From: Clostridium sp. C2-6-12
GTDB lineage: Bacteria; Bacillota; Clostridia; Clostridiales; Clostridiaceae
Reading direction: 5' to 3'
Assembly (NCBI RefSeq): GCF_009928485.1
Contig: NZ_JAABNP010000003.1
Coordinates: 62,001 to 126,000 of the forward strand
DNA: 64,000 nucleotides
The position numbers and the translations under genes are program-made. The notes under the pieces are model-generated. The model was not told where the DNA came from. It ran no database searches and saw nothing but the letters and a program-made list of their open reading frames with translations. Below are positions 37,101 to 46,026 of the stretch, piece after piece (position 1 is the stretch's first letter; each line of letters begins with the position of its first letter).

Positions 37101-37754
37101 CTATATTAATTTAAAGTGCTTAATAATTTGATTATATCTATCCTCTAAATTGCTATTTTCTTTTCTAATGAAACATTTAAACCCGCTATTTAAAAACTCA
37201 TTATAATGTTCTAAGCTATTTACCTTTTCAATACATTTTTTATAATTCTCTAAAGTACTCTCAGGATATTCTGTCTTCATTATTTGGTCAAGGATAAATA
37301 ATTTTTCTGGGTCTTTTCTATTAAAAAATTCATTTACAGACATACTCTGTGGTGATAATAAGATAGCCACGTGATTATAATCTGATATTTTATGCAGAAT
37401 ATCTACTGGAATATTAGTATCAACAATAACCTTTTGATTTTTTGATAATTCTATTAAATCCTCAATTTCAAAGGGAGTACTTTCAATTTGTCCACCTGTA
37501 ATCCAAGCATCATATTCTTCCGGTGTTCGAGATACAAATTCAGCCCAACTCTTCATAGTTTTAAAATAACATAAATTAGGGTATTATTTAGGTTTTACTT
37601 TTGCTAGAACTTTATCAAGATTGTAATTTTCACCACAAAAATAAAGACCTAATCTATCTGATATCATCTGTACAATAGTTGATTTTCCAGCATAGGCAGT
37701 ACCGTTGATAAAATAAACATTATTTAGTTTAGGTTTTATTTCTTCATAATTCAT
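37101..37754 (-). pseudogene. P-loop nucleoside/shikimate kinase-like protein with in-frame TAA
   Basis: One frame runs from an ATG at 37752-37754 to 37101, broken only by TAA at 37584-37586 (codon 57). The first part has YFINGTAYAGKST as the P-loop and YFCGENYNLD. Immediately after the stop come YPNLCYFKTMKSWAEF and SRTPEEYDAWITGG, then VIVDTNIPVDIL. These match a known clostridial AAA-type kinase family in which the whole stretch is continuous. The TAA could be a CAA or AAA codon changed by one base. The full product would be about 217 residues. A second start at 37556 could make a fragment without the P-loop. Confidence 0.8.
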
Positions 37755-37913
37755 AAATTCATAAATTCCTCTCCTATTCAAATTATAATTTATTTACTTA
37801 TACACAATAATTTACCATTACGAATTAATTATAACACAAATTGTAAAATCATATTATTCATTTATCAAAGATCATCTTTTTTATTACTTACTACGTCAAA
37901 TCTACAATTGATG

Positions 37914-37936
37914 CATAATCTCCAAATAGCTTTTAG
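37914..37936. repeat. Short dispersed motif (copy 2)
   Basis: This 23-base motif cataatctccaaa-tag-cttttag matches 13308-13330 except in its central three bases. The rest of the 37782-38072 gap has only the terminator listed separately. Confidence 0.45.
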
Positions 37937-37969
37937 TATTGTTTAGCAAGGTCGCCGTAAATTTAAGCA

Positions 37970-38007
37970 AAAAAATTACTGACAAATTTCCATGTCAGTA
38001 ATTTTTT
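37970..38007. terminator. Bidirectional terminator after the Rpn remnant
   Basis: Arms AAAAAATTACTGACA and TGTCAGTAATTTTTT pair perfectly around an 8-base loop. It lies about 65 bases downstream of the minus-strand Rpn remnant. Confidence 0.88.
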
Positions 38008-38072
38008 ATACAACTCATATATAATTGTTCATTCTAAATGCAAGCTTTATGGACTTCTTAAATATTCTAATA

Positions 38073-38612
38073 CTACTCTAATATCTTTCTCACTTGATAT
38101 TCTGATATATCGCATTCTTTTGCTATTTGACTTATTGTATATCCTTCCGCGAAAAGCTTTAAAACTTTTTTAGTCAAAAGAATTCCTTCTTCAATTTTTT
38201 CTCTATCTCTTTCCAATATTTTATAAGTTCCGAATTGTGCTTCGCACTCTTTTAAGAAGTGCATAAACTCCACCTACATAGAATCATCATTTTTAACTTC
38301 CTGTACTACTTTATGTATATTTCTAACAAGATTTCCTTTAGCACTCTTTACTGTGTCCTCTGTTGAACTTTCTACATATCTAAGAAATTCTAACAATTCT
38401 TCACTTAAATCTTTCATAAATCCTTTTGTATTTAATATTATTTTTTGAGCCTCATCATTTAATATTATAACTATTATCTTCTAAGCATACATTTTGAAAA
38501 GTATATTTATGACGTCCTCTATCAAACAAATCAAATGTACAAATAAATATAATGTAACTCTTTGCAAGTTTTCTATAATCTTCAAGATTCAGTTCTTTCA
38601 AAGTCTTATTTA
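38073..38612 (-). pseudogene. Rpn-family recombination-promoting nuclease/transposase remnant
   Basis: Only the C-terminal half of the family is left. The first frame has ELNLEDYRKLAKSYIIF, IICTFDLFDRG-like residues (read as FICTFDLFDRG) and HKYTFQNVCLEDN. It then shifts frame to LNDEAQKIILNTKGF, YVESSTEDTVKSAKGN, IHKVVQEVKNDDSM and meets TAG at 38274-38276. The tail VEFMHFLKE, ERDREKIEEG, and TISQIAKECDISEYQVRKILE is the usual helix-turn-helix-like end. At least one frameshift, one stop and a missing N-terminal nuclease core make it non-functional. Confidence 0.7.
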
Positions 38613-38619
38613 TTTATTA

Positions 38620-39030
38620 ATCCTTACCTTACATTTTTATCTTTTGTATTAATTATTAACAATATTATAACTAAATAATCATTGTGTTCCAATGTACTCA
38701 TTTATCATTATTACTTATGATTTTAAATATTACTCACTTATTTATCCTAGTCTATAAATTTATATTTTATACTACAGTTTCACAACAACATTTATACGAT
38801 TTTTAGTCATAATTAAAATTAGGATATTGCCTTCACCCCATTGATTTTACTATAAATATTTAACTATTTATCTATTTTTATAGATAAATATAAACATAGA
38901 TTTCTATAAAAATAGATATCTATATATATTTTTTTATAGAAATAAAGTTATCTATATATATAGAAATATATATTCCTATATTAATACTTTTCTAGATATA
39001 TAGATATGAATATAAATATAAACCTATTTT
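38620..39030. other. Gene-free, extremely AT-rich stretch
   Basis: There is no gene I can support. From about 38880 to 39010 the sequence is dominated by TATAGA/TCTATA words in both orientations, such as tagatatctata and tttctataaaaatag. This gives many overlapping palindromes. I see no DnaA-box cluster. Confidence 0.4.
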
Positions 39031-39033
39031 CCT

Positions 39034-39086
39034 ATAAAACTATACTAGCACCACATTATCATAACAATAATGATATCCACGCTAGT
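39034..39086 (-). terminator. Probable terminator of the lysA-like/EamA pair
   Basis: Arms ACTAGC (39044-39049) and GCTAGT (39081-39086) have an inner imperfect stem. On the minus strand they are followed by ATAGTTTTAT. It lies about 30 bases after the EamA stop. Confidence 0.5.
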
Positions 39087-39114
39087 TCATTCTATATAAT
39101 TTTATTATGTTTCG

Positions 39115-40011
39115 CTAAAGAAACAATATACCAACACCTACTATACTAATAACTGCTCCCACTATTTCTTTTTTAGTTACAGCTTCACGAAATACAATTA
39201 TAGAAAATGGTATTATAATAATACGTGAAATTGACATAATAGTTGAAGCAATACCTGTTGCAGTATATTGAAGTGCTAATAAGGAAAAAGACACTCCTAA
39301 AAAAGGTCCAAAGAAAGAACCTAAAGTAATATATTTCATCACTTTAACTTTTTTGCACGCTGAAAATACTTTTCCCCATGCATTTGAATATGTAATTATA
39401 ATAGAAAACCCTATTATTCCTGCAATTGTTCTAATTTGAGTTGCGGCAAAAGCATCATAATTTCCCATTCCAACTTTACTAAAAATAAGTCCCATAGCCT
39501 GTCCTAAAGCTCCCATAAATGCATAAAAGAAGCCCTTTATAGGTTTAGATAATTTTACACTTTTTTCGTTAGAATTTTTCACTAAAATAACTATTGCTAT
39601 ACCATATATAGTAACCAGCATTCCTACTACATCAACAATTGTAAGCTTTTGCCCTACGATGATATAATCAGCTATAGCAGACAATATAGGCACAGTTGCC
39701 ATTATAAGCATGGATAAACGTGCTCCAATTAGGACATAAGCTTCAAACAAAAATAAGTCTCCAATTACAAATCCAATAATTCCAGAAACCAAAAGCCAAA
39801 TCCAATTAGTAGCCGTTGCATCCATTGGCAAAAACATGCCTCTAGTAAAAAGAGTATATATTCCAATAAATACAAATGCAATAATCAACCTAATATAGTT
39901 AACACTTAAAGAGCCAACCTCTTTTCCCGAATACTCAAATGCAATTGGAGAAAGAGTCCAGCATATTGCCGTGGCAAGTGCTGCTAATTCTCCTATATAA
40001 GAATGTATCAT
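39115..40011 (-). CDS. EamA/DMT-family transporter
   Basis: The 298-residue protein has ten predicted membrane helices in two five-helix EamA repeats, starting IGELAALATAICWTLSPIAFEYSG and again around IKGFFYAFMGALGQAMGLIFSK. Such proteins usually export amino acids or related metabolites. It begins 15 bases after the LysA-like gene, so the two are probably co-transcribed. Export or import of lysine or a diamine-type compound is a reasonable inference but not shown. Confidence 0.88.
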   Translation of the reverse strand: MIHSYIGELAALATAICWTLSPIAFEYSGKEVGSLSVNYIRLIIAFVFIGIYTLFTRGMFLPMDATATNWIWLLVSGIIGFVIGDLFLFEAYVLIGARLSMLIMATVPILSAIADYIIVGQKLTIVDVVGMLVTIYGIAIVILVKNSNEKSVKLSKPIKGFFYAFMGALGQAMGLIFSKVGMGNYDAFAATQIRTIAGIIGFSIIITYSNAWGKVFSACKKVKVMKYITLGSFFGPFLGVSFSLLALQYTATGIASTIMSISRIIIIPFSIIVFREAVTKKEIVGAVISIVGVGILFL

Positions 40012-40026
40012 ATTAAAATCTCCCTA

Positions 40027-41280
40027 TTATAAATAATTTCTCATTAAATCTTCTAAAGTATCTCTTCTCCTGATAACTTTTATTTCTCCGCTTTCTTTTA
40101 TAAGAACTTCAGCTGGTCTAAGTCTATTGTTGTAGTTAGAACTCATAACATAACCATATGCCCCAGCATCTAATACTCCTAAAATATCACCTTCTTCTAT
40201 CTTTGGAAGAAGTACATCGTAAGCCAATATATCTCCACTTTCACATATGTTACCTACAATTGTTACTTCTTCATTTTCCTCTGATAATGAATTATTTTTC
40301 TTGTATATTTCAATATCGTGATGTGAAGCATACATTGTTGGTCTTATAAGTACATTAAATCCTAAGTCTGTCCCTATATACTTTCTTCCATAATTAGTTT
40401 TAACAGCATGAACAGTTCCGAGTAGTACTGAACATTCTGCTGGAATATATCTTCCTGGCTCTATTTTAAATTCAATTTTTCTTCCATGTTTTTCAGTCCA
40501 CTCATATATTATAGCATCAATTTCTTTTCCTAAAGCTTTTATATTAAGTGGTTTTTGACCTTTTTGCTTTTCGTATGGAATACCAAAGCCTCCCCCCATA
40601 TCTATAAATTCAAGTTCTTCAAAACTTTCAGCTATAGTTAATAAAGCTTTTATACTTTCTAAATAAGTATCACCTTTCATGAAAAGTGAACCAATATGCT
40701 GATTTATTCCAATAAGCTTTAAATTATATTTCTCAACTATTTCCTTAACTTCATTTATATACTCTGAATCTACTCCAAACTTAGTGTTTTTTCCAGCTGT
40801 AACTACTTTTTCATTATGCCCAGTCCCTACTCCCGGATTAAACCTAACAGCTACTCTTCCACCTTCATTTATCTTCCCAAAAAGTTCTAGTTGTGAAATG
40901 GAATCAACACTTATAACAACTCCCATCTCTATTGCATATTTAAGTTCTTCAGCTGATACATTATTGCTTATGAAGAAAATTTGCTCTGGTTTAAAACCAG
41001 CCTTAAGCTGAACATATATTTCCCCTGGAGACATAGCATCTACATTTAGTCCTTCTTCCCTTACAATTTCTAACAAACGAAGATTGCTATTTGCTTTTGC
41101 AGAAAAACTTACAGAAAAATTAGGATAACTTAAAAGATTCTTCATTTCCCTGCATCTTTCCATTAGAATACTTTCATTATATACATAAAGTGGACTTCCA
41201 TATTTATCAACAAGCTCTGTTGGTTCTTTTCCTTTGTAAAAATTCATCTTATCTGTCACACTGCAAAATTTGTTACTCAT
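40027..41280 (-). CDS. lysA: Diaminopimelate decarboxylase-like PLP enzyme
   Basis: The 417-residue fold-type III PLP enzyme has the PLP lysine (about residue 62) in SFSAKANSN. It also has QHIGSLFMKG, the GGGFGIPY glycine-rich phosphate loop, EPGRYIPAECSVLLG, CESGDILAYD with the active-site Cys, and DAGAYGYVMSSNYN near the end. These fit LysA, which makes lysine from meso-diaminopimelate. I prefer the ATG at 41278-41280, nine bases after GGAG, to the one six bases earlier. It pairs with an EamA transporter and faces a MocR regulator, so it may serve a dedicated pathway rather than housekeeping lysine synthesis. Confidence 0.87.
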   Translation of the reverse strand: MSNKFCSVTDKMNFYKGKEPTELVDKYGSPLYVYNESILMERCREMKNLLSYPNFSVSFSAKANSNLRLLEIVREEGLNVDAMSPGEIYVQLKAGFKPEQIFFISNNVSAEELKYAIEMGVVISVDSISQLELFGKINEGGRVAVRFNPGVGTGHNEKVVTAGKNTKFGVDSEYINEVKEIVEKYNLKLIGINQHIGSLFMKGDTYLESIKALLTIAESFEELEFIDMGGGFGIPYEKQKGQKPLNIKALGKEIDAIIYEWTEKHGRKIEFKIEPGRYIPAECSVLLGTVHAVKTNYGRKYIGTDLGFNVLIRPTMYASHHDIEIYKKNNSLSEENEEVTIVGNICESGDILAYDVLLPKIEEGDILGVLDAGAYGYVMSSNYNNRLRPAEVLIKESGEIKVIRRRDTLEDLMRNYL

Positions 41281-41329
41281 AGCCATATACTCCTTTTTAT
41301 TTATTTCTTATAGTTATTATAAAAAGTAT

Positions 41330-41374
41330 TTGTCATTATATACAGTGACAGTTATACTTATTTTTATAATGACA
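41330..41374 (+). promoter_or_regulatory. mocR promoter with operator repeats in the divergent region
   Basis: On the + strand TTGTCA (41330-41335) and TATACT (41353-41358) are 17 bases apart. Perfect 10-base arms TGTCATTATA (41331-41340) and TATAATGACA (41365-41374) flank it. The words AGTGACAG and AATGACAG form a direct repeat inside. Mixed direct/inverted repeats of this kind are usual for MocR-type regulators. Confidence 0.7.
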
Positions 41375-41394
41375 GATAACTTGTGAGGTAAAAA

Positions 41395-42807
41395 ATGTTA
41401 GAAATAGTATTTAATTTAAACAATGATAATAAAGAACCTTTATATATGCAAATTTATAAACACATTAAAGATGAAATCCTATGTGGAAACATACCTTCTG
41501 ACTGCAAGCTTCCCTCCATAAGAAATCTATGCAAAGATTTAAAAGTAAGTAAAAATACAATAGAAGCAGCATATGAACAATTAATAGCTGAAGGATATGT
41601 AAAATCAAAAAATAGATCAGGTTTGTATGTTGAAAAAATAGAGAGCAGCTTCAGCAATTTTAAAAACTTTTCCCCTAGTTCATTTGAAGAAAAAAAATTA
41701 CAAGTAGCCTATCCTCCAATAAAATATGATTTTAGCAGTGGACAAATTGATTTATCTTCTTTTCCATATACCCAATTTAGAAAAACTTTAACCAGATGTG
41801 TTGATGAATATTCTAAAGAATTGCTTTTATATGGTGATCATAAAGGTGATTACGGTTTAAGGTATGAAATCACCAAATACATTCATCATTCTAGGGGCGT
41901 TAGATGTTCCCCAGAGCAAATACTTATTTCTTCAGGAACTCAAGAATCTTTGAATTTGTTATGTTTGATTTTATTAAATTTACATTCAAGTATAGCCTTT
42001 GAGAATCCAAGCTACATAGGTGCAAAAGACGTATTTAAACATTTTAATTTTAATATAACTCCTATTAATTTAACTGAGGACGGAATTGATATTGGGACTT
42101 TAAGCAAAAGTAATTCAAAAATAGTATATGTTACTCCATCACACCAATATCCTTATGGAATGGTAATGCCTATCTCCAAAAGACTAAAACTTCTTAATTG
42201 GGCTAATGAAAACAATGGAATAATAATTGAAGATGATTATGATGGCGAATTTAGATATAAAGGAAAATCAATTCCTTCCTTACAGTGACTTGATAAAACT
42301 GATAGAGTGGTTTATTTAGGAAGCTTTTCAAAATCCCTTATGCCCTCCCTAAGAATAAGTTATTTGGTACTTCCAAAATTTCTTCTGAATATTTATGAAG
42401 AGAAATATAAAACCTATGAACAACCTGTACCTAGATTAATGCAGAAAACCCTTGAACTATTTATGAAAGATGGATATTGGGACAAGCATCTAAGAAAATC
42501 AAAAGTGCTATATAAGAAAAAGCAGGAATTGTTAATATATTCTATTATGAAACATCTAGGAAATAATGTAACTATTATTGGAGCTGACTCAGGGCTTCAT
42601 GTATTAATACAAGTTCATACAAAGCTAAAAGAAAAAGAATTAATAGATGCTGCAATGAAAGCTGGTATTAAAGTAAATCCAACACTTGTTAACTGGATAA
42701 CCCCTCCTCCAGATTTACTCCCAGTTATTTTTATAGGCTTTGCAGGAATACAAATAGAACACATAACAGATGCAATTAAGGCTTTAAGTAAATGCTGGTT
42801 TAAATAA
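41395..42807 (+). pseudogene. MocR-family regulator (GntR + aminotransferase fold) with in-frame TGA
   Basis: One frame of 470 codons is broken only by TGA at 42286-42288 (codon 298). The N-terminal winged helix has EPLYMQIYKHIKDEIL and LCKDLKVSKNTIEAAYEQL. The aminotransferase-like domain has SSGTQESLNLL, YVTPSHQYPYGMVMP and, after the stop, YLGSFSKSLMPSLR with the PLP Lys (codon 313). Relatives have a glycine where the TGA sits, so GGA to TGA is the likely change. Truncated protein would bind DNA but lack the PLP lysine. It is divergent from lysA-like/EamA, its probable targets. Confidence 0.85.
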
Positions 42808-42918
42808 ACACAATATAAATCTAATAATAAACTATATTTTGTGGTAAACTGTTACTACAAATAATAATCTATAGAAATTCCTACACAAACACCACATCTT
42901 ACAAAGGAGAAAATCATT

Positions 42919-44097
42919 ATGAATAAGTTGAATTTTTTTAGCAGCCTAAATCATGATCTTACAGAAGATCAAAAATCAACTATTGTCCATGAAATTAGCA
43001 AAACTAATTTTACAAGAATAAAATTACTTCTTGTCATATTTATAATAGTTGAATTTCTATTTATAGTTTTTAATGACATACCTTATTTATTAAAGACTTC
43101 TATAAATATAGTTTGGAATGATAACAGATTCTTTATTTTACATCTACTTATTTTTTTTGTTTGTATTATTGGGCTTATCTTAATTCAAACTTTTACTAAA
43201 AATAAAGACAGCAAATTGGAAAACGTCCATAAATATTTAATTCCCACTTTAACTGTTTTACTTTTGAGCCTAGTTGCCCTAATAAATGGTTTGGATCAAC
43301 TTAAATCTGGTAATATAAGCAGTGTATTTATAGCCAACCTTATTATATTTAGTGCCATTTTAATGTTTAGATTTCCAATAAATTTAGCTGTATACACAGC
43401 TCCATTTCTAACATATTTATATGGACTAATAAAATTTCAACATAATGTTGATTTATTAATTTCAAATAGCATAAATGGTTTCATTTTCTTTTTAGCAGTT
43501 ATTGTAATTTCAACAACAATTTATAATCATCATTATAAAGAAATTGCCAAAAACATGCTTTTAGAAGAAGCTAATTCTAAGCTAACCTATTTTTCTAATC
43601 ACGATCCCTTGACAGAGCTTTTAAATAGGCGAAGTTTTGGAATTCAAGTTGCAGAAAAAATGAAAGAAATCAAAAAAAATAACGAATCAGCTGCACTCAT
43701 TTTAATAGATATAGATCATTATAAACAGATAAATGATCAATTTGGTCATCCAATAGGTGATATTGTACTTAAAGAAATAAGCCTTATTCTAAGGGATCAT
43801 ATAAAAACCACTGATTTAGCAACTCGCTGGGGAGGGGAAGAATTTCTTATATTTCTTTCTCAAACTTCAATAAAAGAAGCTTACTCATTGGCTGAAAATA
43901 TTAGATTATCGATTCAAAATAAAACACTGTTAGTTGATGAATTCAAAATACAGGTAAGTGCAAGTTTAGGCATTTCATTATTAAAAAACAATTTTGAAGC
44001 CTCCTTTGATACTTCCTATAAAGCAGCAGATACAGCCCTTTATAGAGCAAAAAAACAAGGGCGAAATCAAGTTGTAATCGCGTCAGATAGCGAATAA
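42919..44097 (+). CDS. Membrane-bound diguanylate cyclase (GGDEF)
   Basis: The 392-residue protein has about six hydrophobic segments between residues 30 and 210, then a short linker and a GGDEF domain. The domain has HDPLTELLNRRSF, the LIDIDHYKQINDQFGH metal-binding loop, and the active RWGGEEF (GGEEF at about 305-309). It should therefore make cyclic di-GMP. The inhibitory I-site, normally RxxD five residues before, reads KTTD, so product inhibition may be weak. The sensor region has no recognisable domain. A GGAG site precedes the ATG. Confidence 0.92.
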   Translation: MNKLNFFSSLNHDLTEDQKSTIVHEISKTNFTRIKLLLVIFIIVEFLFIVFNDIPYLLKTSINIVWNDNRFFILHLLIFFVCIIGLILIQTFTKNKDSKLENVHKYLIPTLTVLLLSLVALINGLDQLKSGNISSVFIANLIIFSAILMFRFPINLAVYTAPFLTYLYGLIKFQHNVDLLISNSINGFIFFLAVIVISTTIYNHHYKEIAKNMLLEEANSKLTYFSNHDPLTELLNRRSFGIQVAEKMKEIKKNNESAALILIDIDHYKQINDQFGHPIGDIVLKEISLILRDHIKTTDLATRWGGEEFLIFLSQTSIKEAYSLAENIRLSIQNKTLLVDEFKIQVSASLGISLLKNNFEASFDTSYKAADTALYRAKKQGRNQVVIASDSE

Positions 44098-44215
44098 CAA
44101 GTATTTTCTAGATAGTATTATGAGCTAATATTATATTGTTTTTACAATGCAAAGCTTATAAATACAATATAAAAATAATTTTTATTTATCTCAATTAAAA
44201 TATTATAAGAACAAA

Positions 44216-44248
44216 AAGAAAAGGCTACGAGAATATCTCATAGCCTTG
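44216..44248 (-). terminator. Terminator of the zinc-ribbon gene
   Basis: Arms AAGGCTA-c-GAGA and TCTC-a-TAGCCTT have a 3-base loop. On the minus strand they are followed by TTCTTTTTGTT. Confidence 0.9.
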
Positions 44249-44255
44249 TAATTTA

Positions 44256-44423
44256 CTATCTGTCGAAGCTTCTGTTGTTTCTTTGTTGTTTTCTAGCTTT
44301 TCTACATTCTGGACATCTAACTGGATCGTTATCAAATCCTTTTTCTTTGTAGAATTCTTGTTCACCAACAGTGAAAACAAATTCCTTACCACAATCTTTA
44401 CATACTAAAGTTCTATCTTCCAT
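44256..44423 (-). CDS. 55-residue zinc-ribbon protein
   Basis: This short gene encodes MEDRTLVCKDCGKEF, a middle with GEQEFYKEKGF, and VRCPECRKARKQQRNN. It has two CxxC pairs (Cys8/Cys11 and Cys37/Cys40), as in the small 'probable zinc-ribbon' family found in many Firmicutes. GGGAGG is nine bases before the ATG, and a good terminator follows. The basic tail suggests nucleic acid or ribosome contact, but the function is unknown to me. Confidence 0.85.
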   Translation of the reverse strand: MEDRTLVCKDCGKEFVFTVGEQEFYKEKGFDNDPVRCPECRKARKQQRNNRSFDR

Positions 44424-44635
44424 AATATAAATCCTCCCTTTTTCCCAAAGACATAATCTGATACTTGACCCTATCTCTGAGACAGAGGTGAAAGTGTACA
44501 GTATTGATTAAATCTTGAAATATCTTACTTAATAAGATTACCATATTTTCACTTAAAATTCAACATAAATCTTAGAAATATTTTTCTAAATATTCAGATT
44601 TTATGAGTACAAATCTAAAAAATTAGTAATAATTA

Positions 44636-45319
44636 TTAATTTTCAAAAATTAATCCTTCTTGAAGTCTTCCTTCATTCATAGATACTATTCTATCTGATA
44701 CATTTTTAGCAAAATCCATATCATGAGTTATTATCATCATACTCATTCCCTTAGAACTTAAGCTTTTTATTAAGTTTGCGACTTCCCCAGTAAGTCCTGG
44801 ATCTAAAGCTGAAGTCGGCTCATCAAAGCACATGATTTTAGGCTCCAATACTAATGCCCTTCCAATAGCAACTCTTTGTTTTTGTCCTCCTGATAATTCA
44901 AAAGGATAATTATTTTTCTTTTCTAATAAATTTAAAAATCCAAGAGTTTCTTCTGCTTTTTTTATTGATTCCTCTCTACTCCACCCCAATACTCTTTGAG
45001 GTGCTTCTATTAAATTTTCTAAAACAGTCATATGCGGAAATAAATTAAAGTTTTGAAATACTAATCCTATGTCTTTTCTTATTTCTTTTAGTTCATTTTT
45101 CTCTACATATTTTCCATCTTTGCATAGAGTCTTTCCGTTTATTTCTATATCTCCATTATCACAATGTTCCAAAGCATTTACACATCTAAGCAGTGTAGTT
45201 TTTCCTCCTCCTGAGTGACCTACTACTACTAAAATCTCACCTTGTGATATTTCAAGATTAACACCTTTTAATACTTCTGTATTTCCAAATTTCTTTCTTA
45301 CATTATTTATTTTAAGCAT
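44636..45319 (-). CDS. Polar amino acid ABC transporter ATP-binding protein
   Basis: The 227-residue GlnQ-type ATPase has Walker A GHSGGGKTT (about 33-41), VFQNFNLFPHMTVLEN, the signature LSGGQKQRVAIGRAL, and Walker B IMCFDEPTSALDP. The second residue of Walker A motifs varies, and the His is acceptable. It follows its permease by 15 bases. With the periplasmic-type binding protein upstream it forms a complete importer. Cystine, glutamine or arginine are possible substrates. Confidence 0.93.
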   Translation of the reverse strand: MLKINNVRKKFGNTEVLKGVNLEISQGEILVVVGHSGGGKTTLLRCVNALEHCDNGDIEINGKTLCKDGKYVEKNELKEIRKDIGLVFQNFNLFPHMTVLENLIEAPQRVLGWSREESIKKAEETLGFLNLLEKKNNYPFELSGGQKQRVAIGRALVLEPKIMCFDEPTSALDPGLTGEVANLIKSLSSKGMSMMIITHDMDFAKNVSDRIVSMNEGRLQEGLIFEN

Positions 45320-45334
45320 AAACGTTCCTCCATA

Positions 45335-45976
45335 TTACTTATAATAGTCATACTTTTCTTCAATTATCTTTAAAACCTTACTGAAGACTGCTATTACAAT
45401 TAAGTAAACAACTCCAACAATTAAAAGTGGCATTAAAGAAACTTCTCTATTTGTAGCCATTTCTCCTATTTTTAGCAGTTCATCTATTCCTACTACATAT
45501 ACTAAAGATGTATCCTTAACTAAAGTTGTCACTTCATTTGCAACTGGTGGAATAACTCTTTTAAATGCTTGTGGTAAAATAATCCTAAAAAATATATCTT
45601 TTGAACTTAAACCTAAAACTTGAGCTCCTTCAACTTGTCCATTGTCTATAGACATTATTCCTGCTCTAAATATTTCTCCAAAATAAGCTCCATAATTTAA
45701 TGTAAAGGCTAAAATAGCTGCTGGAAACCTATTAAATGTAATTCCTACTATAGGTAATCCAAAAAAGATTACTATAATTTGTAGCAATAACGGTGTCCCT
45801 CTCATTATAAGAACATATACCCCACTTATTTCTCTTAGTATTAGAGATTTAGATGTTCTCATTACAGCTACTATTATTCCTAAAGGAATTGATAATATTA
45901 GTGTAAGTGCAAATATTTCTAATGTGACTTTAAGCCCCTCTAATACCTGAGGCATTATTTGTAATATATAACTCAA
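45335..45976 (-). CDS. Polar amino acid ABC transporter permease
   Basis: The 213-residue protein has the HisM/GlnP architecture with about five helices. It starts with a leading helix (LEGLKVTLEIFALTLILS) and has RGTPLLLQ and the EAA-loop GAQVLGLSSKDIFFRIILPQA. The usual single-permease arrangement suggests a homodimer. It is separated from the binding-protein gene by 128 bases containing a long hairpin, and GAGGAGG precedes the start. Confidence 0.93.
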   Translation of the reverse strand: MSYILQIMPQVLEGLKVTLEIFALTLILSIPLGIIVAVMRTSKSLILREISGVYVLIMRGTPLLLQIIVIFFGLPIVGITFNRFPAAILAFTLNYGAYFGEIFRAGIMSIDNGQVEGAQVLGLSSKDIFFRIILPQAFKRVIPPVANEVTTLVKDTSLVYVVGIDELLKIGEMATNREVSLMPLLIVGVVYLIVIAVFSKVLKIIEEKYDYYK

Positions 45977-46026
45977 GGTTATTTCCTCCTCTTTTATGTT
46001 CCAATATTTATCTTCTAAAAATATTT

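Noticed and set aside
38880..39010. Replication origin or CRISPR in the AT-rich palindromic stretch
   Set aside because: I see no DnaA-box cluster, and the repeats are simple TATAGA words without regular spacing.
42286..42288. Selenocysteine or programmed readthrough at the mocR TGA
   Set aside because: The position is expected to be glycine, MocR proteins are not selenoproteins, and no obvious SECIS-like hairpin follows.
44465..44500. Small CTCTG/CAGAG hairpin in the leader of the zinc-ribbon gene as a riboswitch
   Set aside because: The stem is only five bases with no further conserved structure that I recognise.
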